A DNA stretch of 64,000 bases. It comes from Zygnema cylindricum. Lineage: Eukaryota > Streptophyta > Zygnematophyceae > Zygnematales > Zygnemataceae. Each line of letters begins with the position of its first letter. Within the stretch, counting starts at the first letter, position 1. The notes under the pieces were generated by a model. The model did not search any database. It saw nothing but the letters and a program-made list of their open reading frames with translations, and had not been told where the DNA came from. The stretch is from positions 113,554 to 177,553 of the forward strand of contig JBBHKE010001823.1 of assembly GCA_037447655.1 (NCBI GenBank), given 5' to 3'. Below, one piece after another: positions 23,531 through 34,067 of this stretch. A program made the position numbers and the translations under genes.

Positions 23531-24092
23531 CCCTTTCCCCTTTCACCTTTCTTTCACCTCCACTCTTTATCCTTTCTTGCCTCAATTCGGTTACATTATT
23601 TTATTTTTCTCTCCTTTAACTTATTTCTCACTCTCCCACATCAAATAAATTACAAATTAAACAAATCAATCAAGGTCAAGATTTTAAAAGTTACTTTCTA
23701 TTTTTAAATTGTTGTTGATTAAAGTCATCGGAATGGTCGATTTATACCATCTTAACTCTCATTATATTTAACTTATCTTAACCTACAAGTATATGTTCCT
23801 AATATTCGAATGTAACAAACAAATGGAGATTCTTACTTGGCCCAATATTCGTTTCGAATATTCGTCGTACACGAATATACATATATAGCAAATGAGGTGA
23901 CTATAGTGAAAATGGAGAGGTGAAAATAACAAAGGGCGTCATATTGCTCCACGGATTGGATTGTAAATCTAAACTCCTATTTTATCCGAATGAAAAACCA
24001 ACAATATTACGCAAGTTGAGTATTGTAAGCATTATAGGTTGAGATCGTGAGAAAAATCAGGAAAAGAAAATCATCAACCATTACATTATAGA

Positions 24093-24093
<1 letters not shown>
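23531..24093. other. no recognisable gene
   Basis: Pyrimidine-rich to about 23,640, then AT-rich. GAATATTCG words near 23,800-23,870 form small palindromes. No gene. Confidence 0.4.

Positions 24094-24141
<48 letters not shown>
24094..24141. repeat. (AT)n microsatellite
   Basis: Uninterrupted TA/AT dinucleotide run of about 47 bp. Confidence 0.95.
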
Positions 24142-24143
<2 letters not shown>

Positions 24144-24179
24144 CAAAGCCTCTTGCTTTTTTTAAAACATCCAAAATAA

Positions 24180-25060
24180 ATTGAACAAAATAAAATAAAA
24201 TAGGGAGAACGGAAAGATCCCCGAAGGATTCAGAGGAGAAGAATGAAAGGAAATGAAGAAAAAAAGATTGAAAAAGAAGTTTGAAAAAGTAGTCAGTTTT
24301 ATAATTAGTATTATTGTGATTATTATTATTATTATTTTGTTTTGATTGAAGAATATGATTAAAAAAAAAGGAATCAGGAAGATGAGATGGAGATGAGAAG
24401 GGAGAAAATGGAGGAGACGTGAAAAAAAAAATGAGGGAAAAAAAAAAGTAAAACAAAAAACGAGGGAAGAAAAAATAAAAATAGAGTGAAAAATAAAGAG
24501 GGGAAAAATAAAGAAAGTAAAATTAATAAATTGAAAAAGGAAAAGGAAAGCAAAAGGGTGATGGGAGAAAATGGAGGAGTGGTGATAGAAAAAAGAGGAA
24601 AAAAATCGAGAAATTGTGAGAGTGAAAAAAAAAGACTGATGGGTTTTCTTGATACGATTCAACCTGTGAAGAATCATTGGGAAAAATGGAGGAGATCAAG
24701 AGGGAAAAAATGTACAAAAAATGAAAAGAAACAAACGGCGGAGGAAAAACAAAAAGATTGTTGACTTCGGTGATGAAAATGGACAAATTGGGGTGGATCC
24801 AGAGGAAAATGTGAAAGAAAATGAAAAGAAAAGTAAAAAAAATGAATGAAAATTGATAAGAAAAGTAGATTAAAGAAAACTGATTGAAGAAAATAGCTAA
24901 AAAAAAAGGGAGATCAGAAAGAGAAGAAGGCGATGGTTGTGAGGGAAATGGAGGAGATCAATAGGGAAAAAATCGAAATTTAAAAAGAAGCTAAGAAAAA
25001 AAAAATGATTGGAAAAACAAGGAGAGTTAGAGACGAATAATGAAAAGGTCCGTGGATTTT
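24180..25060. repeat. purine-rich block with degenerate GGAGGAGAT units
   Basis: Nearly 0.9 kb in which the plus strand is overwhelmingly A and G. The motif AAATGGAGGAG recurs near 24,406, 24,569, 24,684 and 24,946, with GGGAAAAAATG following in several copies, so it looks like a decayed tandem array with unit near 130 bp. It lies downstream of the glycosyltransferase gene. The Phe/Leu-rich minus-strand ORFs here are composition artefacts. Confidence 0.6.
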
Positions 25061-25418
25061 TTTTCACATAAATGTGCAAAATATTGACTTCAACTTCACA
25101 TTCCAAGCTATAGAATATGATTTATAACGTAGTTGAAATGATGACATTGATATTGTATTAGGTAATTAATTACTAGAAGATTTATCCTTAATCTCAAACA
25201 AACAATTGAAAAAAACTAATAAAAAAATCGATCAAATTAATGGAAGTTTAACTTCAATCTTCGTACAAAATTGCAAACATCCAATGCCTCGAGGTTATTC
25301 TAACTCTGATAATCCTCAACTTATCTGCTGAAATGAATGACACTATCTTTACTATCTAGACTAAAATAAAATAAAAAAAAAAAAAAAAAAAAAAAAACTG
25401 ATCTTCTCATCTATGCAA
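25061..25418. other. 3' flank of the glycosyltransferase gene, A-tract
   Basis: Holds an A-rich tract (25,366-25,398; T-rich on the gene strand) just beyond the stop codon. No other gene is visible. Confidence 0.5.
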
Positions 25419-26692
25419 TTATGATTCGCCAAACAAAAATGCTCGAAGACTGACCTCTTGTCTTGTTTTGCCTTCAAATTTTGAACAACAGTCAGTAACA
25501 AGGTACTGTAAAGCGAGCTCCATTCTATGATAAAGCCACTTAATCTGTTTTGGACTTCCACCACATATCTTAACAAAAAAAGTGAATCCCCAATCCGCGC
25601 CCCAAAAATGGCGGAGCTCAGCAAATTCATAAGGATTCTCAGAATAATCATGAGAAGGACAGACTTGTTTGTTAGGACAAACGGAACTGTGTCCATCTTG
25701 AAAGTAAAGTATATGTACATGTGTCAAAGTAATCTCAAATCTGGTTTGTAAAATCGATTTTCCTTCTTTCATCGACAAATCGCTCCATAAATATTGTTCC
25801 AAAAACAGTTGATTAAAATCGTGTCGGACGACACCTCGAGGAGTCATAACTCGCCACTTTATGACCAATCCGGGAAATTCTTTGTAACCATTTAAAAATT
25901 CCGGTAAACAAACAGGTCCAGGCTCTTTAACGATTAAGTATTCGTCGTAATCGAAAAACGCCAACCAATCCATGGATTTTTTTGCTCTCTGGAGACAATC
26001 GTTATTTGCTCCGTTTTGGTTGTGACTATCTGCCCAATCTCGTACTACCACGTATCCGGAATCGACGAACGGTTTCACGGCGTATCGAAAATGGTTGTAC
26101 GACAACGAATTCGGAATGGAATTTTCGTAAATAAAAATCTTCGATACTCCATGCAGCAAATAAAAAGCCAACCATTCTTGGACAAACGGACCAGTGTCTC
26201 GCTGTAAGGAGCAGATACCGACAGTTGGCAGTGTGACATTTGTCGCACATCGTCGATGTATGCGCAATCGTTCGTGAAGATCTTCGGCGGATCGAATAAT
26301 ATTTCTGTGCTGATGACTTTTTAAAAATAAGTCTCGATTTCCGACAGTTAAACTGTTGACGAGAAAATTCCCAACATCTTTAGCTTTGTCGTCAATTTCA
26401 AGAGATTTGATCGTTCTCTTTAGTGGAGCGACACAATCCAAATGTTTTTGAAGTTCCCAAAAAGAAGTGGAGTCAGGACTCGATTCGAGCAGTGACACTC
26501 TTCGTTGAGAAGAGATTGAAAATTTTGGAAATTGAGCGACATAATTTGGTGTGAAAAAAATAAATAAACTTATTCCTATGAGAATTAGAAGCGAAGTAGC
26601 AAAAGCAAGTTTTTGTACGATTACGTCCTTTTGAAATTTGAACCTGGCGGATCCTGAAGTATGTTGCCATTTTCCAAACTGGAATTTTGAGC
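25419..26692 (-). CDS. GT92 (DUF23)-like glycosyltransferase, type II membrane protein, 5' end incomplete
   Basis: Probable family 92 glycosyltransferase, adding a sugar to a glycan, most likely in the Golgi lumen. The open frame runs from about 26,692 to the stop at 25,419 with no in-frame ATG. A short basic N-terminal stretch is followed by a hydrophobic segment LAFATSLLILIGISLFIFF (26,552-26,609), giving a signal anchor and then a luminal domain. In the catalytic part, VGICSLQRDTGPFVQEWLAF and GVSKIFIYEN resemble the family's first block (acidic E-W-, then G---F-YEN). FDYDEYL (about 25,938-25,955) is the DxD-type block, and KSILQTRF then RHFWGADWGFTFFVKI resemble the C-terminal blocks. Visible length about 420 residues, normal for the family. 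The tract TTTTTCGGGCTCTTTTCAG at 26,693-26,711 is a good splice acceptor, so a 5' exon probably lies upstream. The acceptor sugar cannot be inferred. It is the only convincing host gene here. Confidence 0.72.
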
Positions 26693-26711
26693 CTGAAAAG
26701 AGCCCGAAAAA

Positions 26712-27716
26712 AAAAAAAAAAGTGAAAACGAATACAGCATTAGAGGGAAAAAAAAAAGGAAAGGTGAAGAGGTTTGTAAGAGAATTGCAACGTTTTATTC
26801 ATGAATTACAACATTTTCAGTTCAGAAAACGGCACTTAAGTAAATATCTCCATTTTAATGATTATAACCATTCTGGAATCCTCACAACATAGACCTAACT
26901 AACTCGTACGAACATGCCTTCAAAAACTAAAATTCAAAAGTTTTAAAATACATTAATTTGAAAGAATGAATATTAAACATTGTGCCGTTTCTAAACCGGA
27001 TAAGAAACGTTCATTTCAACCATAGCAGTAAAGTACAGGAGAGGAGAAAAAACAAATACGTCAATTACAAAAACTCCAGGAATGTCTAAGTTTTACTTTA
27101 GAAGAAAGAACTAATCCGAACCGAAAACTGAATCTGTATATGATCTACATTCCTTCTGTAGAGAATAGATATATACTTTTTTACTTTGCTGGAAAACATG
27201 AAACAAAGTGAACTTCTGCTATTCTTTGCAAGTTTTTTTATTTCAGTTATTTTATGAAAAAAGAAATATTTAACTTGGAAAGCAAAGTTTTACTAATGCA
27301 ATAGATGAGTATTCTAAATTATCATTAAATATCATTTTTTTAAACAATATTACCTCCGACATTTTCCGATGTCCCCAGAAAATGAGGTGTTTAAAATTTT
27401 AGAACCTGAAAAAAAGAGTTAACAATGATATCCAAAAAACACAGAAAATGGCCAATTAAGTGTGGGAAACATTCACAAAATAGAATCACAAAAAAAACAC
27501 TATTCTTTTAGTGTTTTTTTGTAGATTAGAGTAAAAGTAAAGTTAACATGAGAACATTTTTTACGAGTTGGACTTGAGATGCAAAAATGTGGACTGATTA
27601 GGCTCAAAGGAAATTAAAAATAAAATAAAAGAGGAAATAAAATAAGAAAAAAAAAGTAAAGGAACAGAAACACATCACGTCAAATTACATCCATAATAAC
27701 GGAATTTTCCCCTCTC
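26712..27716. other. upstream region of the glycosyltransferase gene
   Basis: AT-rich; should contain the missing 5' exon and promoter of the glycosyltransferase gene, but I could not identify them. A near-perfect hairpin lies at about 27,488-27,522 (arms AAAAACACT and AGTGTTTTT around ATTCTTTT). Confidence 0.4.
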
Positions 27717-28845
27717 TCACTTCCTCTCTCTCTCTCTTCCCCTATATCTCTCCCTTTCTCTCCCTCTCTCTCCCTCTCACTCCATCTCTTTCTCCCTCTC
27801 CCTCTCACTCCCTCTCTCTCCCTCTCTCTCCCTCTCTCTCCCTCTCACACCCCCTCACTCCCTCTCTCACTTCCCCTCACTCCCTCTCACTCTCTCTCTA
27901 CCTCTCACTCCCACTCCCACAACCTCCCCCCCCTCTCTCCCTCTATCCCTTTCTCCCTCTCACTCCTTCACCCTCCCCCACTATCTCTCCCTCTCACGCC
28001 TTCTCTCCCTCCCTCTCTATTCCTCTCTGCCTCACTCCCTCACTCTCAATCTCACTCCTCTATCTCTCCCTCTCACTGCCTCTCCCTCTCCCTCTCCCTC
28101 TCCCTCTCACCCACTCTCTTCCTGCCTCACTCTCCTTTTCCCTCTCACTTCCTCTCTCTCCCCCTCTATCTCTCCCTCTCACACCTTCCCTTCCTCTCTC
28201 TGTCCCTCTCACTGCCTCTCCCTCTCCCTCTCATTCCCTATGTCACTCGCCCTTAAATCCCTTCCTTTCTCTCCCTCTCACTCCTCTCTTCCCCTCCCTC
28301 CCTTTCTCCTCCCTCTCATGCCGTCTCCTTTCTCCCTCTCCCTCACCTACTCCCTCTCCCTCTTCACCTCTTTCTCCCTTTCACTCTGTCTCCCTCTCCC
28401 TCTCCCACTCTCTCTCCCTCTATCTCCCTCTCATGACCCCGTGCCCCTTTCTCCCTCACACTCCCAGTCTCGTACCCTCCCACTTATTCATTCTCTCTCT
28501 CTCCCTCGCTCCCTCTCTCTCTCTCGCTCCCTTCTCTTATCCTCTCTCGTTGCTCTCTCTCCCTCCCTCTCTCATTCCCTCTGTCCCACTCCCTCTCACT
28601 CTCTCACTCGCTCTCTTACTCTCTCTCTCTCACTCACTCCCTCTCTCCCCCCCCTCATTTCCTCTCTTTCTCCCTCTCACTCTCTCGGTCCCTCCCTCTT
28701 CCCCCTCCTCGCGTCCCCATCATCAATGTTTATTCTTATCAACTTTACTCCCTTTCCCTCCCTCTCATGATGACGTATGAAAATTGCACCGATTGCTACC
28801 CGGATCCACACTAAATATCTACACAAAAAGGACCCACCATCCACG

Positions 28846-28902
28846 ATATCCGGGCGGGTGCCTATAGTGAAAGGTCCCAGGTTCAAATCCTGGCCGGCTC
28901 AT
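28846..28902 (+). other. tRNA-like remnant (T-arm and adjacent A-box-like element)
   Basis: CCAGGTTCAAATCCTGG (about 28,876-28,892) is a perfect T-arm with a consensus B box, followed by CCGGCTCA as a possible acceptor 3' side. Directly upstream, GGTGCCTATAGTGAAAGG resembles a D-arm/A box, but no anticodon arm and no matching 5' acceptor (GAGCCGG) are present. It is therefore a tRNA-derived remnant, not a tRNA gene. Confidence 0.5.
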
Positions 28903-29540
28903 CATTCCCACTATTGGGATCGTCCATTCTATCCCCCGATTCTAGGAATCTTAACACCTTCTTTCCTCTCCCTCACCCTCTTCCTCTCCCTCGGCTTCTC
29001 CTCCATCCTCCTCCCTCTCCCTTTCTCTCTCTCTCTCCACTTACCTTCCCTTCCGCCTTCTTAGCCTCCTTCTCGCCCTCCTTCTCGCCCTCTTTCACCC
29101 TCTCACTTTCCCTCCCTCTCTCCCTCCCTCTCACCCTCCCTCTCACTCTCCCTCCCTTTCACCCTCCCTCCCTCTCACTCTCTCTCACTCTCACTCTCCC
29201 TCCCTCCCTCCCTCCCTCTCGCCCTCCTTCTCGCTCTCCTCTCTCTCAATCTCCCTCCCTCTCAATCTCCCTCCCTCTCTCTCCCTCCCTCTCACCCTCC
29301 TTCCCTCTCACCCTCCCTCTCACTCTCTCTCCCTCTCACTCTCCCTCCCTCCTTCCCTCTCGCCCTCCCTCTCGCCCTCCCTCTCACCCTCCTCTCCCTC
29401 CCTCTCACCCTCCTCTCCCTCCCTCTCACTCTCTCTCCTTCTCCCTCCCTCTCACGCTCTCTCCTTCTCCCTCCCTCTCACTCTCCCTCCCTCCCTCTCT
29501 CCCTCCCTCTCACTCTCCCTCTCCCTCTCCCTCCCTCTCA

Positions 29541-29930
29541 CTCTCCCTCTCCCTCTCCCTCTCCCTCTCCCTCTCCCTCTCCCTCTCCCTCTCCCTCTCC
29601 CTCTCCCTCTCCCTCTCCCTCTCCCTCTCCCTCTCCCTCTCCCTCTCCCTCTCCCTCTCCCTCTCCCTCTCCCTCTCCCTCTCCCTCTCCCTCTCCCTCT
29701 CCCTCTCCCTCTCCCTCTCCCTCTCCCTCTCCCTCTCCCTCTCCCTCTCCCTCTCCCTCTCCCTCTCCCTCTCCCTCTCCCTCTCCCTCTCCCTCTCCCT
29801 CTCCCTCTCCCTCTCCCTCTCCCTCTCCCTCTCCCTCTCCCTCTCCCTCTCCCTCTCCCTCTCCTCTCCCTCTCCCTCTCCCTCTCCCTCTCCCTCTCCC
29901 TCTCCCTCTCCCTCTCCCTCTCCCTCTCAC
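29541..29930. repeat. (CTCCCT)n hexanucleotide array
   Basis: About 390 bp of near-perfect CTCCCT hexamers, with one visible slip (CTCTCCTCTCC near 29,861). The plus strand is pure pyrimidine with mirror-like symmetry, a configuration able to form triplex DNA. Confidence 0.95.
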
Positions 29931-29934
29931 TGTA

Positions 29935-30234
29935 ATGGTACACGTCTAGTATCGTACAACTCTCCTACTGAGGAGAGTATCGTGACACTGGATGATGTGC
30001 GCGATTGCTTCGCGGATCTGAAAAAGTGGATTATCCAACGGCTAGGAATTACGCAGACAGCTTTCCAGTAACGATATTTCGTCTGAAAAAAAAAAAGTTA
30101 AGGTACGGCGTGGTACGAACTTGTACGGCGTCCATTAACGAACCACACTTTTCGTCTAATGGAATTCTACCCTTACTTTAGGATTTTGATTTTGGAATCG
30201 TCTCCGAAGCGAAAATTCGCCTTTTACTACAGAA
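29935..30234. other. short open tail after the hexamer array; no assigned gene
   Basis: The repeat-encoded frame stays open to 30,071 and ends in about 45 residues of normal-looking composition (VTLDDVRDCFADLKKWIIQR), which could be a genuine exon end or chance. There is no other support for a gene, so none is called. Confidence 0.3.
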
Positions 30235-30781
30235 CAGTACAACGCCAATCGTTATTAGCGTGTAAGTTTTTTTGGAGTATAGAAATAATTACCGTGGTGC
30301 ACGCTATTTAAGAATTTGCAAATTTTGGAAAAAATCATACATTCTAATTGTTTGGTTATGGTAATTTGGATCTTTGAAAAAAAAAATGTCGGTCGCAAAC
30401 ATGCTTACACTAATATAGGTTTCTGTACAATATCTGACAAATCGTACACAAATCGTACATTCACACGGTCGAAACGCGGCCCTCGGACGAATATGTGCGA
30501 GCGGTATTTTTTACGACATGGTTTTTTTTCCTTTTTAGAACGCACATTCTCATGCGTCCGCGGTTACTAAAACTAATTTATTGTACTTTTTAACTTAAAA
30601 AGGTACATTTTAGTAGGATCTGACACTGACCGTACACCACTCTATTTAGGAGACAACGAACTGAAAATAACCCTATATTGAATAAATAAAAAAATAGAAT
30701 GAACTACACTAATGGAGAATAAAAAAAAAAAACGGGACGGAATTAGCGTACACAACGCTAATAACGATTGGCGGTGTACCG
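30235..30781. mobile_element. Tc1/mariner-like MITE
   Basis: About 547 bp with inverted ends: left CAGTACAACGCCAATCGTTA, right the complement of CGGTACACCGCCAATCGTTA. The right side is followed by TA; on the left the TA has become AA. The same ends in perfect form bound 49,497-49,723, which supports a common family. No transposase. Confidence 0.7.
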
Positions 30782-30783
30782 TA

Positions 30784-31085
30784 CTGTACTGTAGATGTCA
30801 AAAAATCTCCGTACGGTCTCTACTGAAGTACAGTGTCACTGTACTTTCCTTAATTCCACTACTCTACTGTACTGTAGATGTCAAAAAATCTCCGTACGGT
30901 CTCTACTGAAGTACAGTGTCGCTGTACTTTCCTTAAATCCACTACTGTACTGTACTGTAGATGTCAGAAAATCTCCGTACGGTCTCTACTGAAGTACAGT
31001 GTCGCTGTACTTTCCTTAATTCCACTACTATACTGTACTGTAGATGTCAAAAAATCTCCGTACGGTCTCTACTGAAGTACAGTGA
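30784..31085. repeat. 83-bp tandem repeat, about 3.6 units
   Basis: Units of exactly 83 bp (phase points at 30,795, 30,878 and 30,961, with a fourth partial unit from about 31,040) contain GTAGATGTCAAAAAATCTCC and GTACGGTCTCTACTGAAGTA. Units differ by only a few bases, so the expansion is recent. Each unit ends in TACTGTACTGTA, which is locally self-complementary. Confidence 0.9.
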
Positions 31086-31452
31086 CGATGCGTCCCACGA
31101 ATTACGGAGTCGCGGTTTGTTGCGAACCGGTCCCAGTAAAGGACAAATAAAAGACAAATGAAAGCTGTATTGTACTGCACAGTACTGTACTACACTGTAC
31201 TTTACTGTACTGTACCTTCATCAATTCCACTGCGCGGCGTGCCCGTCAACAAATCACCGTCCGTACGGTCTCTTGTAAATGACCGATGCCTACTCGCGGT
31301 TTGTTTCACGACCGACAACAGAAAATCCTCCTTTTTTGTTATTTTATTCCGTTTTTGTCTTTTGTGTTTTTACTTTTTACCGTTAACTTGAGCGAACATA
31401 ATTTGTCATCGGAGATCAAATTTGAGTCCGTCCTTTAACGTGACGTCACATG
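31040..31452. repeat. direct repeat, left copy (pair with about 32,560-32,999)
   Basis: Shares with the second copy, in the same order: the GTACGGTCTCTACT block, GAATTACGGAGTCGCGG, GACAAATGAAAGCTGTA, a TACTGTAC-rich microsatellite, CACTGCGCGGCGTGCCC, and a 3' end GAGTCCGTCCTTTAACGTGA then CGTCACATG. The pair is separated by about 1.1 kb. The arrangement resembles LTRs of a small non-coding retroelement, but no target duplication or primer site was confirmed. Confidence 0.7.
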
Positions 31453-32559
31453 TAATAAGCGAGAGTTTTGAAATTTTTCAAAAATCGAAAAATTTAATAA
31501 TTTTGTAAATATCTATAAATTTAATAATTTTCAAACTGGAGAAATTTTATCATTTAAAAAATCTTCAAATTTTAATAATATTTTAAAATCGGAGAATTTG
31601 ATCATTTTTCAAGATGGAGAAGTTACAAAGAAAAACCCATAAATTTAATAATTTCTAAAAACGAGAATTTTAATAAATTCTAAAAATTCATAACACTAAT
31701 AAATTAAAACCCGAAACTTCTAACAATCCCTAAAACCCTAAAACATCTAAAAAACCGTAAAAGATAAAAAAAAATCCCTAAAAAATGCAAAAAAACCCGA
31801 AAAAAATCCATAAAACCCTCAAAATTTTAAAAAACCCTGAAAAATTCAAAAATCTCTAAAAAATCCAGAAAACCGTCAAAAATCCGAAAAACCTAAAAGA
31901 TCAAAAAAAAATGAGAAGAAAATTTGCAGAGCTGCTGTTAGCCCAAAACAAACCAAAAACCGAAAAAAAAAACCAGAAATCCTAAAAAAAAAATGAAAAA
32001 CTTCAAAAAAAATTATGAAAAATACCTCAAATAAAATACCTCGCACGTGGCAATCTGAGGTAGAGAGGAGGGAAACGGAAGGAAACAGGATGAGGAAAAG
32101 GGAAAGAAAAGGGAGAAGGAAGACAGAGGCGCAGTACATGGAGAGAGAGGGAAAGTTCGGTGGTCATTTTTTTCTTTGTTCTTCAGCTCCCTTTCTTTCG
32201 TCTTTCCTTGCAAAAGTACAGTACGGTATCGTACAGAACGGTACAGTACTGTACCATGTGCGCTTGGTACGGCGTACAGTGTGCATCCTGCGTTCAAGAG
32301 ATCGCACTTTATTCGTGCGAAAAATAAATATTGAATCTTATTCAGTGCGAAATTAGATATGAAAGGTTGGGAACCGTTCGGCCGTCACATGGAGATGCCG
32401 TACGGCTATTGTACTTTTTAGCTTTCGCCCGAAAATTGCGGTGAAAGGCTGTCAGATGGCCAGCTGGAGACGCCGACCGAAGATTCTCGAAAGTTTACAA
32501 AATTCGAACTGGTCCACTAAACGACAAATGAAAGCTGTACTGTATGTACTTTCCTTATT
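31453..32559. other. non-coding sequence between the direct repeats
   Basis: AT-rich at first, then from about 31,680 to 31,900 a degenerate AAAACCCTAAAA-like texture, then a purine-rich stretch (32,050-32,150). No open frame with recognisable content. Confidence 0.5.
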
Positions 32560-32999
32560 TCCACTACTGTAGATGTAAAAAAATCTCCGTACGGTCTCTA
32601 CTAAAGTACAGTGTCGATGCGTCGCACGAATTACGGAGTCGCGGTTTGTTGCGAACCGGTCCCAGTAAAGGGCAAGTAAAAGACAAATGAAAGCTGTATT
32701 GTATTGCACAGTACTGTACTGCACTGCACTGTACTGCACTGTACTGTACTGCACTGTACTGTACTGTACCTTCATCAATTCCACTGCGCGGCGTGCCCGT
32801 CAACAAATCGCCGTCCGTACGGTCTCTTGTAAATGACCGATGCCTACCCGCGGTTTGTTTCACGACCGACAACAAGAAATCGTCCTTTTCTGTTTTTTTG
32901 TTCCGTTTTTGTCTTTTGTGTTTTTACCGTCAACTTGAGCGAAAACAATTTGTCATTGGAGATCAAATTTGAGTCCGTCCTTTAACGTGACGTCACATG
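32560..32999. repeat. direct repeat, right copy
   Basis: Second copy of 31,040-31,452, ending at the same CGTCACATG. Its TACTGTACTGCAC microsatellite (32,697-32,770) is longer than in the left copy. The 83-bp unit occurs here only once, so the tandem expansion is specific to the left copy. Confidence 0.7.
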
Positions 33000-33224
33000 A
33001 AAAGCGTTCGTCTTTATTTTGTCCGGTCTAAAACCACAGGATCTTTCAACGTACTCGTATCGTTCCAATCTCCACTATGCGGGAAAAACTTACAAATATC
33101 ATAAAAGCTTACTCAAAATCATATACAATGGAAATAATACCACAAATTAAATGTCGTGATGCCCCAACTAAGAGCATACTCCAAAAAGGAAGATTAGATA
33201 AGTGCAATAAAAAAATCTTTTACC

Positions 33225-33545
33225 GAGCGCAAAAAAAAAAGCATCGACGAGGCGCACCAAACATGCATTCAACTAAGCCCACAAAGAAAAAACCACCAAA
33301 GAAAGCGTACAAAAATTGCTAACAAAGAAAGCATTGTGTAAACGCAAAAAGCAAAAATCCACTAAGCATAACAAAAGACATTGATGAAGCATACCAAAGA
33401 AAGCGTGTGTTATATGCAACAAGAAAACATTAATTTTTGCGCAACATAAAAACATTGATTAGGCGCACCAAAAAAGTGACATCAAGCGCAATAAAAAGCG
33501 TAAAGTAAACCCATCAAAAAAACATTCATCAAGCGTGAAAAAAAA
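33225..33545. repeat. degenerate array of AAAGCATTGATGAAGCGCACC-like units
   Basis: Words of the type GCATCGACGAGGCGCACC, GACATTGATGAAGCATACC, ACATTGATTAGGCGCACC and ACATTCATCAAGCGTG recur at uneven spacing in an A-rich background. A decayed tandem array; no gene. Confidence 0.55.
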
Positions 33546-34067
33546 CGGTTCTGATATGCGGAAATCGAGGTGTGAAGGAGGATCGTACTTGTCATTGGTG
33601 ACACCGGGGGATATTTCATCTTCTCTTTGTGTCAACTTGGCATTTCGGGGTATGTTGAGCTTGCTTTGCTATCATTATTAATTCTATCCTTGATTTCATT
33701 TTTAGGGGCAAGGTGACATTGTTAAATCTGAAACAGGCAATTCTTTTTATTTTAATCATTTATGCGTGGAAGTTTATTTGGTCCTCTTTGTTATTCCTTT
33801 TCGCTTCGGTGGCGGTTCCGCAGAGACTGACTGCTAAAATCATTTATACCAAAACAGTGGGTTTTGGAGGACCCATTTGGCCGTCTTCCAACGGATCAAA
33901 ACAGCACTAGAACAACGTGTCTCATCTGGATTAGAAGGGATAGTGCTTCAGATTTGGAGACACTCAATTATTGAGAGGAGTTAGGGTTCTTGTTACCGAT
34001 AGTTCCGACCGTTTTGTTTGTTAGACATCATTCGATGTGAGGAGGAGAAGCTCAAGAAAAAGGGGCT
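33546..34067. other. leader-like region before gag-like ORFs
   Basis: No gene recognised. TGGTGACACCGGGGG at 33,596 starts with TGG and could be a primer-binding site of the retroelement that follows, but no LTR was found, so this is only a possibility. Confidence 0.25.

Larger units (their letters stand above)
27717..29934. repeat. 2.2-kb polypyrimidine block
   Basis: Almost entirely C and T on the plus strand, built from CTCTCTCC, CCCTCTCAC and CCCTCCCTCT words. It is interrupted only by about 170 bp at 28,765-28,960 that carry a tRNA-like T-arm. Long Ser/Leu/Pro ORFs (plus) and Arg/Gly/Glu ORFs (minus) are simple translation of the repeat and are not called as genes. Confidence 0.9.

Noticed and set aside
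24007-24786. Phe/Leu/Ser-rich ORFs of 87-171 codons on minus
   Set aside because: Composition artefact of a purine-rich plus strand; the overlapping ORFs in all minus frames have the same low-complexity character.
25366-25398. Poly-A tail marking a retrocopied gene
   Set aside because: The A run is on the plus strand beyond the 3' end of a minus-strand gene, so it reads as T on the gene strand and is not a retrocopy tail.
28846-28902. Functional tRNA gene
   Set aside because: No 5' acceptor strand pairs with CCGGCTC and there is no anticodon arm; kept only as a tRNA-like remnant.
28914-30071. 385-codon Ser/Leu/Pro ORF on plus and Arg/Gly or Gly/Glu ORFs on minus
   Set aside because: Pure translation of the CTCCCT and CTCTCC repeats; no start context, domain or codon structure. 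Only the last 45 residues look protein-like and that is not enough to call a gene.
30784-31085. CRISPR-like array
   Set aside because: The 83-bp units are contiguous tandem repeats without unique spacers, in a eukaryotic repeat context.
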